Assembly: GCF_009831215.1 (NCBI RefSeq)
Contig: NZ_WUTW01000002.1
Span: forward strand, 682,001-746,000
Length of the DNA: 64,000 bases
Direction of reading: 5' to 3'
DNA from: Actinomadura rayongensis
GTDB lineage: Bacteria; Actinomycetota; Actinomycetes; Streptosporangiales; Streptosporangiaceae
In this document: positions 39,584 through 49,713 of the stretch, piece after piece
How positions within the stretch are numbered: position 1 is the stretch's first letter
How the letters are laid out: each line of letters begins with the position of its first letter
Notes under the pieces: generated by a model
What the model was told of the DNA's origin: nothing
Database searches by the model: none
What the model saw: only the letters and a program-made list of their open reading frames with translations
Program-made: the position numbers and the translations under genes

Positions 39584-42403
39584 TCACCGATCGGGCAGCG
39601 CGCCGCGCAGAACCTCGGCGAGGTGCAGAGCGCGACGCGGCGTTCCCTGCGCGATCTGGGTGCGGCAGGAGAAGCCGTCGGCGAGGATCAGCGCGCCGTC
39701 CGCCGCCGCGCGGACCTTCGGGTACAGCTCCCGGTCCGCGCACGCCTGCGAGACGTCCCAGTGCCCGGGCTCGAAGCCGAAGTTCCCGGCGAGGCCGCAG
39801 CAGCCGGAACCGACGACGTCCGGGCGGACGCCGAGGCGTTCGAGCACGGCCAGGTCGGGCGCGTAGGTGCCCTTCGCCTCCTGGTGGCAGTGGACCTGCG
39901 CGACGGCGGACGCGTCCAGCTCGGTGAACGGCCAGGGTCCGTCGTGGTCGGCGACGACCTCCGCCAGCGTCGTGACGAGCCCGCCGAGCAGGGCGGCGCG
40001 CGGGTCGTCCGGGAGCAGTTCGCGGGCCTCGTCCCGGAGCATCACCGTGCAGGACGGCTCCAGGCCGACGATCGGCAGGCCCGCGTCCAGCGCCGGAGCG
40101 AGGACGTCGAGCGTGCGCCGCAGCACGCGGCGCGTCATCCCTAGCTGCCCGGTGGAATGCCAGGTCAAGCCGCAGCACACGCGTCCGGGCGGCACCAGCA
40201 CCCGGTGGCCGAGCGCCTCCAGGACCTCGACGGCCGCGCGTCCGACGCCGGGCTCGATGTGGTCGGTGAAGGTGTCCGGCCACAGGACGACGGGACGTCC
40301 CGTTTCGGCCGCCGGACGTCCGCGGAACCAGCTCCGGAACGTCCGCGGCGCGAAGCGGATCATCTCCCGGCGCGGCTCGACGCCGGCCAGCCGCTTCGCC
40401 ACGGCCGCGACCGGGCGCCGGGCGAGCAGCGCGCCCGCCCCCGGTACTGCCGTCGCGACCCGCGCCCAGACCGGCAGCCAGCCCATCGAGTAGTGCGCGA
40501 GCGGACGGACGCGTCCCGCGTAGTGCCGGTGCAGGAACTCCGCCTTGTACGTCGCCATGTCCACGTTGACCGGGCAGTCGGTCGCGCACGCCTTACAGGA
40601 CAGGCAGAGGTCGAGCGCGTCCTTGGCCTCGTCCGACCGCCAGCCGTCCGGCAGCGTCTCGCCGCGCAGCAGTTCGGCGAGGACGCGGGCGCGGCCCCGC
40701 GTGGAGTGGACCTCGTCGCGGGTCGCCTTGAACGACGGGCACATCGCGCCCGCGCGCAGGTCGCGGCACGCTCCGACGCCGACGCAGCGGTGCACGGCCG
40801 CCGCGAACGAGCCGCCGTCGCGCGTCAGGGCGTGCACCGGCGCGATCGGCAGCGCGTCCCGGCCCGGCCCGGGGCGCAGGCCCGCGTCGAGCGGTTCCGG
40901 GGCCGTGATGACGCCCGGGTTGAACCGGTCGTCCGGGTCGAAGAGGTGCTTGAACGCGGCGAACGCCTTGAGGAGTTCCGGCGAGTACATCGTCGGCAGG
41001 AGTTCGGAGCGCGCCCGTCCGTCGCCGTGCTCGCCCGAGACCGTCCCGCCGTGCGCCGCGACGACGTCCGCCGCCGCCTCCATGAACGCCCGGTACCGCG
41101 CGACGCCCGGCGCGTCGGTCAGCGGGAAGTCGAGCCGCAGGTGCAGGCAGCCCTCGCCGAAGTGGCCGTACGGGACGCCCCGCAGCCGGTGCTCGCGCAT
41201 CAGCCCGTACAGGTCGCGCAGGTAGTCGGCGAGCCGGTCCGGCGGGACGGCCGAGTCCTCCCAGCCGGGCCATGCCTCGCCGCCGTCCGGCAGCCGGGTC
41301 ACGATGCCGGCGCCCGCCTCGCGGATCCACCACAGCGCCCGCATCCGCGCGGGATCGTCCACGACGACCGCGGTCATGCCGGACGCCTCCGCGCGGACGC
41401 GTTCTGCGATCTCCTCGGCAGCCTCCCGCGCCGCCGCGGGCGTGTCGCCGCCCGCCTCGCAGTACAGCCAGCCGCCGCCCGGCGGCAGGTCCGCGCCCGC
41501 TCCGCTGCGGCCCGGCTGGTTCCGCAGCGCCGTGAGCAGGTCGGACGCCATGCCCTCGACCGTCAGCGCCCCCGCGCGGACGGCTGCCGGAGCGAACGCG
41601 GCGGCGGCGAAGACGTCCGGGAAGCCGAGCACCGCGAGCGCCCGCGCCTTCGGGGCCGCGACGAGCCGGACGGTCGCCTCGGTGACGAAACCGAGCGTCC
41701 CTTCCGCGCCGACCAGCGCCTTCGCGACGTCGAACCCGTTCTCGGGGAGCAGGTGGTGCAGCCCGTAGCCCGCGACCTGGCGGCTGAACCGGCCGAGTTC
41801 GGTGCGCAGCGGGCCGAGATGGGCGTCGCGCAGCCGGGTCAGCTCCGCGTCGACGCGCGGGTCCCCGCTCGTGCCGCGCCGGGCGTGCAGTTCGCGGCCG
41901 TCGGCGAGCATCAGCCGGACGGACTCGACGTTGGCCGCCGTCACGCCCCACGCGACGCTGTGCGATCCGCAGGCGTTGTTGCCGATCATGCCGCCGAGCG
42001 TGCAGCGGGAATGGCTCGACGGGTCGGGGCCGAAGGTCAGGCCGTGGCGTCCGGCGGCGGCGCGCAGGTCGTCCAGGACGGCGCCGGGGCGCACCACCGC
42101 CGTCCGGGCGTCCGGGTCCACGGAACGGACGGCGTCGAGATGCCGCGAGACGTCCACGACGATGCCGGTGCCGATCGCGTTCCCGGCGATGGACGTGCCG
42201 CCGCCGCGCGGAGTGACGGGCAGACCCTCGTCCGCGGCGAGGGCGAGCACGGCGGCCAGGTCGCCGGCGTCGCGCGGCTCGGCGACGGCGGCGGGGAGCC
42301 TGCGGTAGAGGGACGCGTCGGAGGTGTACGCGGTCCGGGTGGTGAGGTCGGTCCGCAGGACGCCGGGCAGCGCCGCCGCGAGCCGGGTCGCATGATCGTC
42401 CAC
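39584..42403 (-). CDS. FAD-linked oxidase/Fe-S protein (GlcD-GlpC fusion type)
   Basis: 939 residues. The N-terminal FAD-binding type-4 domain has PRGGGTSIAGNAIGTGIVVD near residue 65 and SRCTLGGMIGNNACGSHSV. A FAD-oxidase C-terminal domain includes VSGEHGDGRARSELL. Ferredoxin-like cysteines follow (CVGVGACR, then CLSCKACATDCPVNVDM). A CCG-type domain ends the protein (VCCGLTWHSTGQ and GSGCCGLAGNFGFE). Such fusions oxidise D-2-hydroxyacids such as D-lactate or 2-hydroxyglutarate and pass electrons to the membrane. GTG at 42403 (DDHATRLAAALPG) was preferred over an upstream in-frame start. It stands alone. Confidence 0.88.
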   Translation of the reverse strand: MDDHATRLAAALPGVLRTDLTTRTAYTSDASLYRRLPAAVAEPRDAGDLAAVLALAADEGLPVTPRGGGTSIAGNAIGTGIVVDVSRHLDAVRSVDPDARTAVVRPGAVLDDLRAAAGRHGLTFGPDPSSHSRCTLGGMIGNNACGSHSVAWGVTAANVESVRLMLADGRELHARRGTSGDPRVDAELTRLRDAHLGPLRTELGRFSRQVAGYGLHHLLPENGFDVAKALVGAEGTLGFVTEATVRLVAAPKARALAVLGFPDVFAAAAFAPAAVRAGALTVEGMASDLLTALRNQPGRSGAGADLPPGGGWLYCEAGGDTPAAAREAAEEIAERVRAEASGMTAVVVDDPARMRALWWIREAGAGIVTRLPDGGEAWPGWEDSAVPPDRLADYLRDLYGLMREHRLRGVPYGHFGEGCLHLRLDFPLTDAPGVARYRAFMEAAADVVAAHGGTVSGEHGDGRARSELLPTMYSPELLKAFAAFKHLFDPDDRFNPGVITAPEPLDAGLRPGPGRDALPIAPVHALTRDGGSFAAAVHRCVGVGACRDLRAGAMCPSFKATRDEVHSTRGRARVLAELLRGETLPDGWRSDEAKDALDLCLSCKACATDCPVNVDMATYKAEFLHRHYAGRVRPLAHYSMGWLPVWARVATAVPGAGALLARRPVAAVAKRLAGVEPRREMIRFAPRTFRSWFRGRPAAETGRPVVLWPDTFTDHIEPGVGRAAVEVLEALGHRVLVPPGRVCCGLTWHSTGQLGMTRRVLRRTLDVLAPALDAGLPIVGLEPSCTVMLRDEARELLPDDPRAALLGGLVTTLAEVVADHDGPWPFTELDASAVAQVHCHQEAKGTYAPDLAVLERLGVRPDVVGSGCCGLAGNFGFEPGHWDVSQACADRELYPKVRAAADGALILADGFSCRTQIAQGTPRRALHLAEVLRGALPDR

Positions 42404-42573
42404 GCGTCCAGGGTAGGCGCCCACCGTCCGCCCGGATCGCGCGCGCCGGGGGTCCGGAAGACACCGGGACCCCCGGTCGTCCACGTGGCGGGAGGCTCGT
42501 CGGCCGGAAGCGGAACCGTCACCGCGAACCGAAGGCGGCCGGACGAGCCGGAGCGACGGCCTTGATCACACGG

Positions 42574-42768
42574 TCACGCACCGCGAAGGGATCGCAGCAG
42601 ATCACGCCACTGCGGGACGGAGACCTCAAGAACGCCGCCGAGGACATTCCGTGAATCACGCACCAGAACCGAAGCCTCGCACCGCGCGGCCTCGACGCAA
42701 TCGGCATCACTGCTCCAGGTGGACTTGCGCCAGGCAAGCCCGGAAACGTCTCTGCTCTGTTCGGCCAT
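42574..42768 (-). CDS. DUF397 protein
   Basis: 64 residues with a DUF397 core (LAWRKSTWSSDADCVEAARC, LVRDSRNVLGGVLEV, WRDLL). ATG at 42768 follows GGAGG by eight bases. It lies 250 bases downstream of a DUF5753 regulator on the same strand, the second such pair in the window. The space between contains no other gene. Confidence 0.92.
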   Translation of the reverse strand: MAEQSRDVSGLAWRKSTWSSDADCVEAARCEASVLVRDSRNVLGGVLEVSVPQWRDLLRSLRGA

Positions 42769-43018
42769 TCGGCGACCCTCCATCCGTCGATGGCGGGCTG
42801 GCCCCGCCGACACGGCGACCGAGTGACCATCGTCCACAAGGTCGGCGTCAGACAGGGCGCAGCAAACCACGACCTTGTGGATGATTTCTCGTCCACGAGT
42901 GTAGGCGGTCGAGGTTCTCCCGCCTATGGCCCACCACAAGATCAGTTCGTCGCTATGCTGCCGAGCGGCTTTTGGGGCTGGTCGGGGTTTTCACCTCCCT
43001 ACGGGTCGAGGCGCGCGA

Positions 43019-43891
43019 TCAGCCCATGAGCTGGTCGGCCACCTCGCGCAACAACGCAATGGAACGCTCTGCGGTGAGCGACTGCTCGAGGAGTTCCTCG
43101 AAAGCATCCCGGTAGTCGCCGGACCGGTCCTCGTCGCCGACGAACAGGGCGCTCGCCGCCCGACCGCCCTCCAGATAGAGGACGTCGCTCAGACTCGAAT
43201 CGAACTCCAGGAGCGTGAACGTGCTCTCCACTCCCTTGTGCGAGCCGATCGAGAAGGGAACGATCCGGACGGTCAGCCGATCGTCGGCCTCCGCGTCGTC
43301 GGCGATCTTCCGGAGCTGCCGCGGCATGATCTCCGGGTCGACCATGATGCCGACATGGCGGCGGATCGTCGCCTCGTCGAGGACGAAGAAGCGGCGCGGC
43401 GGGTTCTCGCGGTCGGCCATGCGGCGCTGCCGTTCCATCCGCATCTTGACGACCGTGCCGACCCGCACCGGGCCGACGACGCCGGACGCGATCACCTCGG
43501 CGTACTCGGGCGTCTGAAGCAGCCCGGGAATGATCGACCCCTGGAAGTGCCGGATGACCGCGGCCCCCGCCTCATAGCCGACGAAGCTCATGTAGGTGTC
43601 CGAGAAGTCGCCCCGGTAGGGAGCCCACCATGCCGGTTCCCGCGCGCCCCTGGCCAGGGACTGCAACCTCTCCTGTCTGCTCTCGGACGTCACGTTGTAC
43701 TTGAGGAGCAGAGCCTGGAGATCGGTGCGCGAGATCGCGTTCCTGCCTCCCTCGATACGGATGATCTTGGACGTGCTCCAGTCGAGTTCGTGCGCGACCT
43801 GCTCCTGCGTGAGCCCCTTCTCCTTGCGGAGCTGGACGAGTTCCGTGCGCAGCTGCGCGCTCTGGACCACAGGCCCCTGGTCAGTCGCCAT
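43019..43891 (-). CDS. Helix-turn-helix regulator with DUF5753
   Basis: 290 residues. A canonical XRE HTH is at about 13-68 (KEKGLTQEQVAHELDWSTSK, IIRIEGG). DUF5753 follows (YMSFVGYEAGAAVIRHFQGS, IIPGLLQTPEYAEVI, FVLDEATIRRHVG). It is the likely partner of the DUF397 protein encoded next downstream. The 730-base gap upstream is large enough for its own control region. It is intact; target genes are unknown. Confidence 0.92.
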   Translation of the reverse strand: MATDQGPVVQSAQLRTELVQLRKEKGLTQEQVAHELDWSTSKIIRIEGGRNAISRTDLQALLLKYNVTSESRQERLQSLARGAREPAWWAPYRGDFSDTYMSFVGYEAGAAVIRHFQGSIIPGLLQTPEYAEVIASGVVGPVRVGTVVKMRMERQRRMADRENPPRRFFVLDEATIRRHVGIMVDPEIMPRQLRKIADDAEADDRLTVRIVPFSIGSHKGVESTFTLLEFDSSLSDVLYLEGGRAASALFVGDEDRSGDYRDAFEELLEQSLTAERSIALLREVADQLMG

Positions 43892-44633
43892 TGTGGATCG
43901 TTACTCCAGGTAGTGGAAGAACGCCGCGATGCCAACTGGTCGACTGCCACCTGCCATCGTGCGTGCTGTCGGGTTTGAGGGCGTCATTCCGACTGGTGCG
44001 GGGGCCCGCGATCACGGGCCATCGACCCACAGGCCCGGCGCCACGATGGCGAACACATGGTTTAAACCTCGCAGGGAGCTGGGTAGCCGACCTCCATGAG
44101 GAAGGATGACACCTAGCAGAATAGCAGCCAACGGTATGCTGGGAGTCAATCTGCTGGTAGTCTGAAGGCCAGACTGGAGAGACCCAGGCCGTCCTTAAGT
44201 CGAACTGGCCGGATAGGAGTACCGAAGACGATCACCCCCCGAACCACACACCCCGCGCAACATGCGAAAGAGCCGCCCCCCGATCCCTCCCTTGATCACC
44301 GATTTCACGGTCCGGCGGATCAAGGAACGGGCGGAGGACGGCTCCTGCGGAGGCCGAGGAAGCGTTCTCACCCGGCTGCGGAAAGTACGGCGAGCGCCAT
44401 CGCCGGAACCTCGCTGACCAGGAAAAACGCGGCCTGCGGACTCACCAAGTCTAACCGCGTCAACGCGGAACAGGCCATAGGTGATGTGTCGCCGATTCCG
44501 GCACACCTTCCCGTACGCCCGGGGACCAGCGGACGGAGGGAACGGACGGTGACCGTTTCGAGACAGGGGTTCTCGACATGAACATTGACTTTCGCACCGT
44601 CCCATCGCGGCGGCCCGCGACATGGAGATCCCA
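43892..44633. other. Long intergenic region, no gene seen
   Basis: About 740 bases between divergent genes. The part 44090-44200 is AT-richer and has a small perfect palindrome AGTCTG-AAGGC-CAGACT near 44168 and repeated TAGCAG/GCTGG words. These could be operator sites for the DUF5753 gene or its neighbour. Reading frames here have poor codon use. Confidence 0.4.
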
Positions 44634-46103
44634 ATGGTGACGTCGGAGCGCCCGCGGCGGGGCGTGACACCGCCGCCGGACGACCGGGCCGCCGAACCGA
44701 CGTTCTGGGACGCGCTCACCGACCAGGAGCGGCGCGAACTGGCCAGGCTGTCCGACCACGTCGACCTGCCCGCCGACCGCGTCCTCTGGGAGGAGGGCGC
44801 GCTCGCCGACCACGCGCTCGTCATCCTCAGGGGCAGCGTCCGGGTGTGGGTGGAACGTGACGGATGCCGCCGCACCCTCGCCGTCCGGGGCGCGGGAAGC
44901 CTGATCGGGGAACGTGCCGAACTGGGACGGCGCACCCGATCGGCGGGCGTCGTCACCCTGGAGCAGGTGCGCATGCTCCGGGTGCCGACGGATCTGTTCG
45001 CGGCGTTCCTCTCCGTCCACGCGCGGCTGCACGGCGTGCTGGAACGGCAGATCTACGCGCGGCTCCGCGAGGCCACGCCCGAACAGTTCACCCGCGTCCG
45101 ACTGACGATCCAGCACCCCGGCGGCGTCGCGCTGCCCGACTCCGGCGACGACGTGCACGTCGCGACGCGGCCCGTCCCGGGGCTTCCGGCGGCCAACCGG
45201 CTCGGCGACGAGTGCGTCGCGAGCACCGGGCACGGCCCGACGCGGCCCTTCGCGCTACCGGACCCGGTGGAGGACGGCGAGCCGACCCGTCCCTACCCGG
45301 CGCCCGGTGACGAGTGGCGGCTCGGCGACCACTACGACCCGAACACGCCGTCCGACACCGGCCCGCACGCCGCGCCGCCCGTCGCGCCGCCCGCGGCCGT
45401 GCCGTCCGACGACGTGGTCCCCGGCCTGACCGCGCGGTACATGGTCGTCGAGACCACGGCCGGCCCGGCCGCGCCGGACGGCGGCGCGGCGGCGCGGGCG
45501 ATGGTCGACCCGTCGGGCTGGGCGGGGCGCATGTGCGCGATCCTCTTCACCGACGTCGCCGGGTTCAGCGGCCCGCACCGCACCGACGAGGACCGCTACC
45601 ACGTGCGGCACATCATGTACGACATGCTGCGCGCGGGCTTCACGGCGGCGGGCGTCCCGTGGGAGGCCTGCTACCACGAGGACCGGGGCGACGGCGCGTT
45701 CATCGTGGTCCCGGTCGAGATCCCGCCGCGCGCCCTGGTCAGCCCGCTGCTGCCAATGCTGGCCGACGCGCTGCGCCGCCACAACCACCGGTCCAGCGCC
45801 GCGTTCGCCGTCCAGCTCCGCGTGGCGATGAACATCGGCCAGATCTATCCCGACACCGAGGGCATGTCCGGCCTCGCGATCATCCGGACGGCGCGGATGC
45901 TCGACGCGCCGGTCCTCAAGAAGCAGATGGCCGGCACCGGCGCCGACCTCGGCTTCATCACGTCCGAGTTCGTCTACGACGCGATCCTGGCCGAGAGCGG
46001 GGGGCCGTTCTTCCAGCGCGTCCCCGTCCGGGTCAAGGAGTCGCGGATGACCGCGTGGATGCGGCTGTGGGGCGCGTCCACCGGGGCCGGCGACCGGGTC
46101 TGA
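44634..46103 (+). CDS. cNMP-binding domain fused to a cyclase-like domain
   Basis: 489 residues. A cyclic-nucleotide-binding fold covers about 20-135 (ALADHALVILRGSVRVWVER, LIGERAELGRRTRSA). A long Pro-rich linker follows to about 285. A nucleotidyl-cyclase-homology domain ends the protein: ILFTDVAGFSG with the first metal Asp, then YHEDRGDGAFIVVP with the second, and RVAMNIGQIYPD. The usual substrate-specifying and transition-state residues are not obvious, so activity is doubtful; it may bind nucleotides only. ATG at 44634 has GGAG six bases upstream. Such cyclase-like domains recur in actinobacterial signalling systems. Confidence 0.78.
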   Translation: MVTSERPRRGVTPPPDDRAAEPTFWDALTDQERRELARLSDHVDLPADRVLWEEGALADHALVILRGSVRVWVERDGCRRTLAVRGAGSLIGERAELGRRTRSAGVVTLEQVRMLRVPTDLFAAFLSVHARLHGVLERQIYARLREATPEQFTRVRLTIQHPGGVALPDSGDDVHVATRPVPGLPAANRLGDECVASTGHGPTRPFALPDPVEDGEPTRPYPAPGDEWRLGDHYDPNTPSDTGPHAAPPVAPPAAVPSDDVVPGLTARYMVVETTAGPAAPDGGAAARAMVDPSGWAGRMCAILFTDVAGFSGPHRTDEDRYHVRHIMYDMLRAGFTAAGVPWEACYHEDRGDGAFIVVPVEIPPRALVSPLLPMLADALRRHNHRSSAAFAVQLRVAMNIGQIYPDTEGMSGLAIIRTARMLDAPVLKKQMAGTGADLGFITSEFVYDAILAESGGPFFQRVPVRVKESRMTAWMRLWGASTGAGDRV

Positions 46104-46113
46104 CCGCCCGGCC

Positions 46114-46143
46114 GGCGCGGGGCGAGAGGGGAGCGCCCGCGCC
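46114..46143. terminator. Hairpin between convergent cyclase-like and kinase genes
   Basis: GGCGCGGGGCG pairs with CGCCCGCGCC with one bulged G, 10 bp of stem and a nine-base loop, starting ten bases after the stop codon at 46103. Confidence 0.45.
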
Positions 46144-46196
46144 GCCGTCCGTCCCGGGCCGCGCGCCCGTCGCGCGCAGCGGTCCCGCAGGCGCCC

Positions 46197-47546
46197 TCAG
46201 GGCCGCGCCGCCCTCGGGAGGCGCAGGACGAAACGGGCGCCCTTCGGGCTGTCCTCGATGCGGAGCGTCCCGCCGTGGGCCCGCGCGATCTGCAGCGCGA
46301 TCGGCAGGCCGAGACCCGTCCCGTTGGCGTCCTTCTCGCGCGACGCCTTGAGCCGCGCGAACCGCTCGAACACGACCTCGCGGTTCTTCTCCGCGATGCC
46401 GTCCCCGTCGTCCTGGACCTCCAGCACCGCGGTGTCGCCCTCGGCGCGCACCCGGACGTCGATGCGCGACTCGGCGTGCCGCTCGGCGTTGTCGAGGAGG
46501 TTCGTCAGCAGCCGGGACAGCCGCAGCCGCTCGCCGCGCACCGTCACGTCCATCGCCAGGTCCGGGACGACCTCCTTGGTGCGCTCGGCGCGGCCGAGTT
46601 CGATGGAGACCAGCGCGGCGAGGTCCACGATCTCCTTGCTCGGGCCGTTGCCCGCGTCGAGGCGCGCGAGTTCGAGCAGGTCGGTGACGATCGCCTGGAG
46701 TCGTTCGAGGCTGTTGAGGACGCCGTGCGCGACCTCCACCCAGTCGACCTCGTCGGGGGCGAGCAGCGCCTCCTCGACCTGCGTCCGCGCCGCCGTGATC
46801 GGGCTGCGCAGGTCGTGCGACGCGTCGGAGGTGAAGCGCCGCTGCTTCTCCAGCGCGCCGTCGAGCCGGTCCAGGGTGGCGTTGACGGTCTCGGCGAGCA
46901 GCCGGATCTCGTCGTGGTTGTGCGGGACGGGCACGCGCCGTCCGGACGACGTCGCGGTGATCTCGGCGAGTTCGGTGCGGATCGCGCCGACGGGGGCGAG
47001 CGTCCGGTTGACGGTGCGCCAGGTGAGGAAGGCCGTCGCGCCGACGATGACCGCCGCGATGCCGAGGGCGAGCAGCGGGATCCGCGGACGCACGTACCAG
47101 GGGGTCAGCAGGTGGGCGACGTAGACCGTCCACAGGTCGCCGCCGTGCCGGACGCGGAACGCCACCACCTCGACGCAGCCGCGGATCCCGACCGGCGGGC
47201 ACAGGCGGCGGGCGGTGTAGACGTCGCCGTCGCGCGGCACGAACGACGCGATGCGCGGCGCGCCCCTGATGAGGCCGCCGGACGCGGCGACGCGCCCGCC
47301 CGCGTCCACGACCTGGAACAGCGCGGGCGGGAGGCGTCCGGCCGCGAGCGCGGCGACATGGTCCTGCTCGACCTCGGACTGGATGCGCAGCGCGGCCACG
47401 ACGGCACGCTCGTGCCGACGGTCCTCGTCGTGCTGCCGGGCCGTCGCGATGATCAGGGCGGCCACTCCGCCGCACACGAGGGCCGAGACAAGGGTGGCCA
47501 GCAGCGTCAGCCGCAGCCGTATCGACCATGCTCGCCGTTCGATCAC
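46197..47546 (-). CDS. Orphan sensor histidine kinase
   Basis: 449 residues. Two membrane helices (about 9-30 and 148-170) enclose an extracellular domain with two Cys (RRLCPPVGIRGCVEVVAF). HAMP, HisKA with phosphorylated His in SDASHDLRSPITAA, N box (LLTNLLDNAERHA) and G boxes (DDGDGIAEKNRE, GTGLGLPIALQ) follow. No response regulator is next to it. GTG at 47546 follows GGAGG by four bases. The two extracellular Cys could form a disulfide and suggest a redox or stability role, as inference only. Confidence 0.9.
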   Translation of the reverse strand: MIERRAWSIRLRLTLLATLVSALVCGGVAALIIATARQHDEDRRHERAVVAALRIQSEVEQDHVAALAAGRLPPALFQVVDAGGRVAASGGLIRGAPRIASFVPRDGDVYTARRLCPPVGIRGCVEVVAFRVRHGGDLWTVYVAHLLTPWYVRPRIPLLALGIAAVIVGATAFLTWRTVNRTLAPVGAIRTELAEITATSSGRRVPVPHNHDEIRLLAETVNATLDRLDGALEKQRRFTSDASHDLRSPITAARTQVEEALLAPDEVDWVEVAHGVLNSLERLQAIVTDLLELARLDAGNGPSKEIVDLAALVSIELGRAERTKEVVPDLAMDVTVRGERLRLSRLLTNLLDNAERHAESRIDVRVRAEGDTAVLEVQDDGDGIAEKNREVVFERFARLKASREKDANGTGLGLPIALQIARAHGGTLRIEDSPKGARFVLRLPRAARP

Positions 47547-47660
47547 CCGTCCTCCCGTGGGTGAGGTAATCACCTGGCGGGCACATCGGCGGGCCCAGAA
47601 CGGGCGCACACCGAACAAGAGGGGGCAAAGATTTGTTTCCGGCCCCTCGTGGCGCACTGT

Positions 47661-49373
47661 TCAGCGGGGTGTATCAGGCGGTTCGGCGTCGTCGTCCTCT
47701 CCCGGCGGACGCCGCAGCATCCGCGGGACGCGCGGTTTCGGCACCCAGGCGCGCGCCCGCCGCGGTTCCGCCCCGTCGGGCACGGGCGCGGCGAGACGCG
47801 TCGGACGGGTGCGTCCGCGCAGGGTGACCGACCGGCCGCACTCCCACGCCTCCGCCTCGGCGAGGTGCGCCAGGTCGAGCAGGTGCCCGGCGGCGAGCAC
47901 CCGGCCCGGCACCGTCTTGGCCAGGTCGCTGAGCCGCGCGCCCTCGTTCACCGGGTCGCCGATGACGGTGTACTCGAACCGCTGCTCCGCGCCGATGTAC
48001 CCGGCGACGACGGTGCCCGCGGAGACGCCGACGCCGAAGTCGAGCTGGGGGACCTCGGCGCGCAGCCGCCGGTGCAGTTCGCGGGCCGCGCCGAGCGCGC
48101 CGCCCGCCGCGTCGTCCAGTTCGAGCGGCGCGCCGAACACCGCGAGCGCGGCGTCGCCCTCGAACTTGTTGATCCATCCGCCGTGCGCGCCGACGGCGGC
48201 GACCACGACGCCGAAGAACCGGTTGAGCAGTTCCACGACCTCGTCCGGACTGTGCGTCGCCGCGAGCCGGGTGGAGCCGGTGAGGTCCACGAACAGGACG
48301 GCGACCTCGCGCGCCTCCCCGCCGAGCTCGATGCCGTCGCTCTCCAGCGCGAGGTCGGCGACCTGCTCGCCGACGTGCCGCCCGAACAGGTCGCGGAGCC
48401 GTTCGTGCTGCCGCAGGCCCGCCACCATGTGGTTGAAGCCGGCCTGGAGCTGGCCGACCTCGCTCGCGTCGTAGACGTCGATCCGCGCGTCCAGGTCGCC
48501 GCGTTCGACCCGCGCCATGCCCGTCCGGACCGTCGTGATGGGGTCCGCGACGGCCTTGATGGCGATGAGCGTGACGCACATTCCGACGAGGATGGCGGTC
48601 CCGGCGAGCACGATCATCGTGATTGACAGCTGCGTCGTACTGATCGGCGGACCGAACAGCACGGCCACGCCGACACAGATCAGCCCGAACACCGGCACGG
48701 CGGTGCCGAGCGCCCACGCGAGCATCGCGCGGGTCACGACGCCCGGCAGCCGGATCCGGCGCGACTGCCCGGCGGCCAGGACGAGCGCGGCGGCCGGCCG
48801 CAGCAGCCGCTCGGACAGCAGGTAGACGATCGTGCAGGTGGTGAGGGCGCCGAGCAGGCAGGTGAGCCCGGTCTTGACGGCGAGTTCCGGGACGAACAGG
48901 GCGATGTCGAGCACCGCCCAGCCCGCGGCGCCGAGCGTCCACAGGCCGCCGACGAGCAGGGTGAGCCGCAGCGGGCCGAGCAGGACGGCCCGCCCCTGCG
49001 CGGCGTCGGTGACCCGCCCCTCCCGGACGAGCGCGATCACCGGTTTCCACAGCCGCAACCCCGCCGCCAGCACGAACGGCGCGGCGACCAGCGGATAACC
49101 GAAGAACGCGACGGTGTTGACCAGCCGCGCGTGGTCGCGGTCCGGCAGCGGCGGATCGGGCAGGACGAACACCGCGAACAGCAGCACGACCACCGCGCCG
49201 CCGAGGTTCGCCACCCCGACGACGACCAGCAGGACCCACCGGACGCGCAGTTCGAGCAGCGTCCGGGGCAGCCCCGGATACTCCTCCAGCCGCGCGCCGA
49301 GATGCCGCGCCACCGCCGCCCGCCCCGCGTGCCAGCCCGCGGTGCCGCCGTCGATGACGCGCCGGACGGTCAT
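47661..49373 (-). CDS. Six-helix HAMP adenylyl cyclase (class III)
   Basis: 570 residues. Six transmembrane helices lie within about 40-295. A HAMP domain follows near 300-350 (ADPITTVRTGMARVERGDLD). A complete class III catalytic domain comes next: VLFVDLTGSTRLAA with metal Asp, NKFEGDAALAVFGAP with second metal Asp and substrate Lys, and EYTVIGDPVNEGARLSDLAK with the Asn-x3-Arg transition-state pair. All key residues are kept, so it should make cAMP. The layout is that of mycobacterial Rv1318c-type cyclases. A cyclic-nucleotide-binding protein is encoded 1.5 kb away. ATG at 49373 was chosen at MTVRRVID. Confidence 0.9.
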   Translation of the reverse strand: MTVRRVIDGGTAGWHAGRAAVARHLGARLEEYPGLPRTLLELRVRWVLLVVVGVANLGGAVVVLLFAVFVLPDPPLPDRDHARLVNTVAFFGYPLVAAPFVLAAGLRLWKPVIALVREGRVTDAAQGRAVLLGPLRLTLLVGGLWTLGAAGWAVLDIALFVPELAVKTGLTCLLGALTTCTIVYLLSERLLRPAAALVLAAGQSRRIRLPGVVTRAMLAWALGTAVPVFGLICVGVAVLFGPPISTTQLSITMIVLAGTAILVGMCVTLIAIKAVADPITTVRTGMARVERGDLDARIDVYDASEVGQLQAGFNHMVAGLRQHERLRDLFGRHVGEQVADLALESDGIELGGEAREVAVLFVDLTGSTRLAATHSPDEVVELLNRFFGVVVAAVGAHGGWINKFEGDAALAVFGAPLELDDAAGGALGAARELHRRLRAEVPQLDFGVGVSAGTVVAGYIGAEQRFEYTVIGDPVNEGARLSDLAKTVPGRVLAAGHLLDLAHLAEAEAWECGRSVTLRGRTRPTRLAAPVPDGAEPRRARAWVPKPRVPRMLRRPPGEDDDAEPPDTPR

Positions 49374-49713
49374 GCGCGCCGACCCGACGCTCGCGCCCTC
49401 GCCCGGCCCGTTCCCGCGGCACACCGCATGGCCGATCTCCCTCCGTTGGAAGAACTCACGGCAAGCGTGCCACCCGCGCGACCCCGCGTACACTCCCGCG
49501 CCGCGCCTGTGGAAAACCACGCGCGCAATCGTCGTCCGCAGCAAGCCCTCCCCGCCGCTAGGCATACACGGCGTTGCGCGGCAAGCGGCGCTTCGCACAA
49601 ATGTCGTCCCAGCTTCTTGCTCGCGGCCATTTAATGAAACATTGACTCCTCGTCATCATGATTTCGACTCTCGATTGTTCACCCGAGTCGCCTTTCACAA
49701 CAGAGAGGGAACA

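Noticed and set aside
40157..42565. 802-codon plus-strand open frame
   Set aside because: Antisense to the FAD/Fe-S dehydrogenase, which has all expected motifs.
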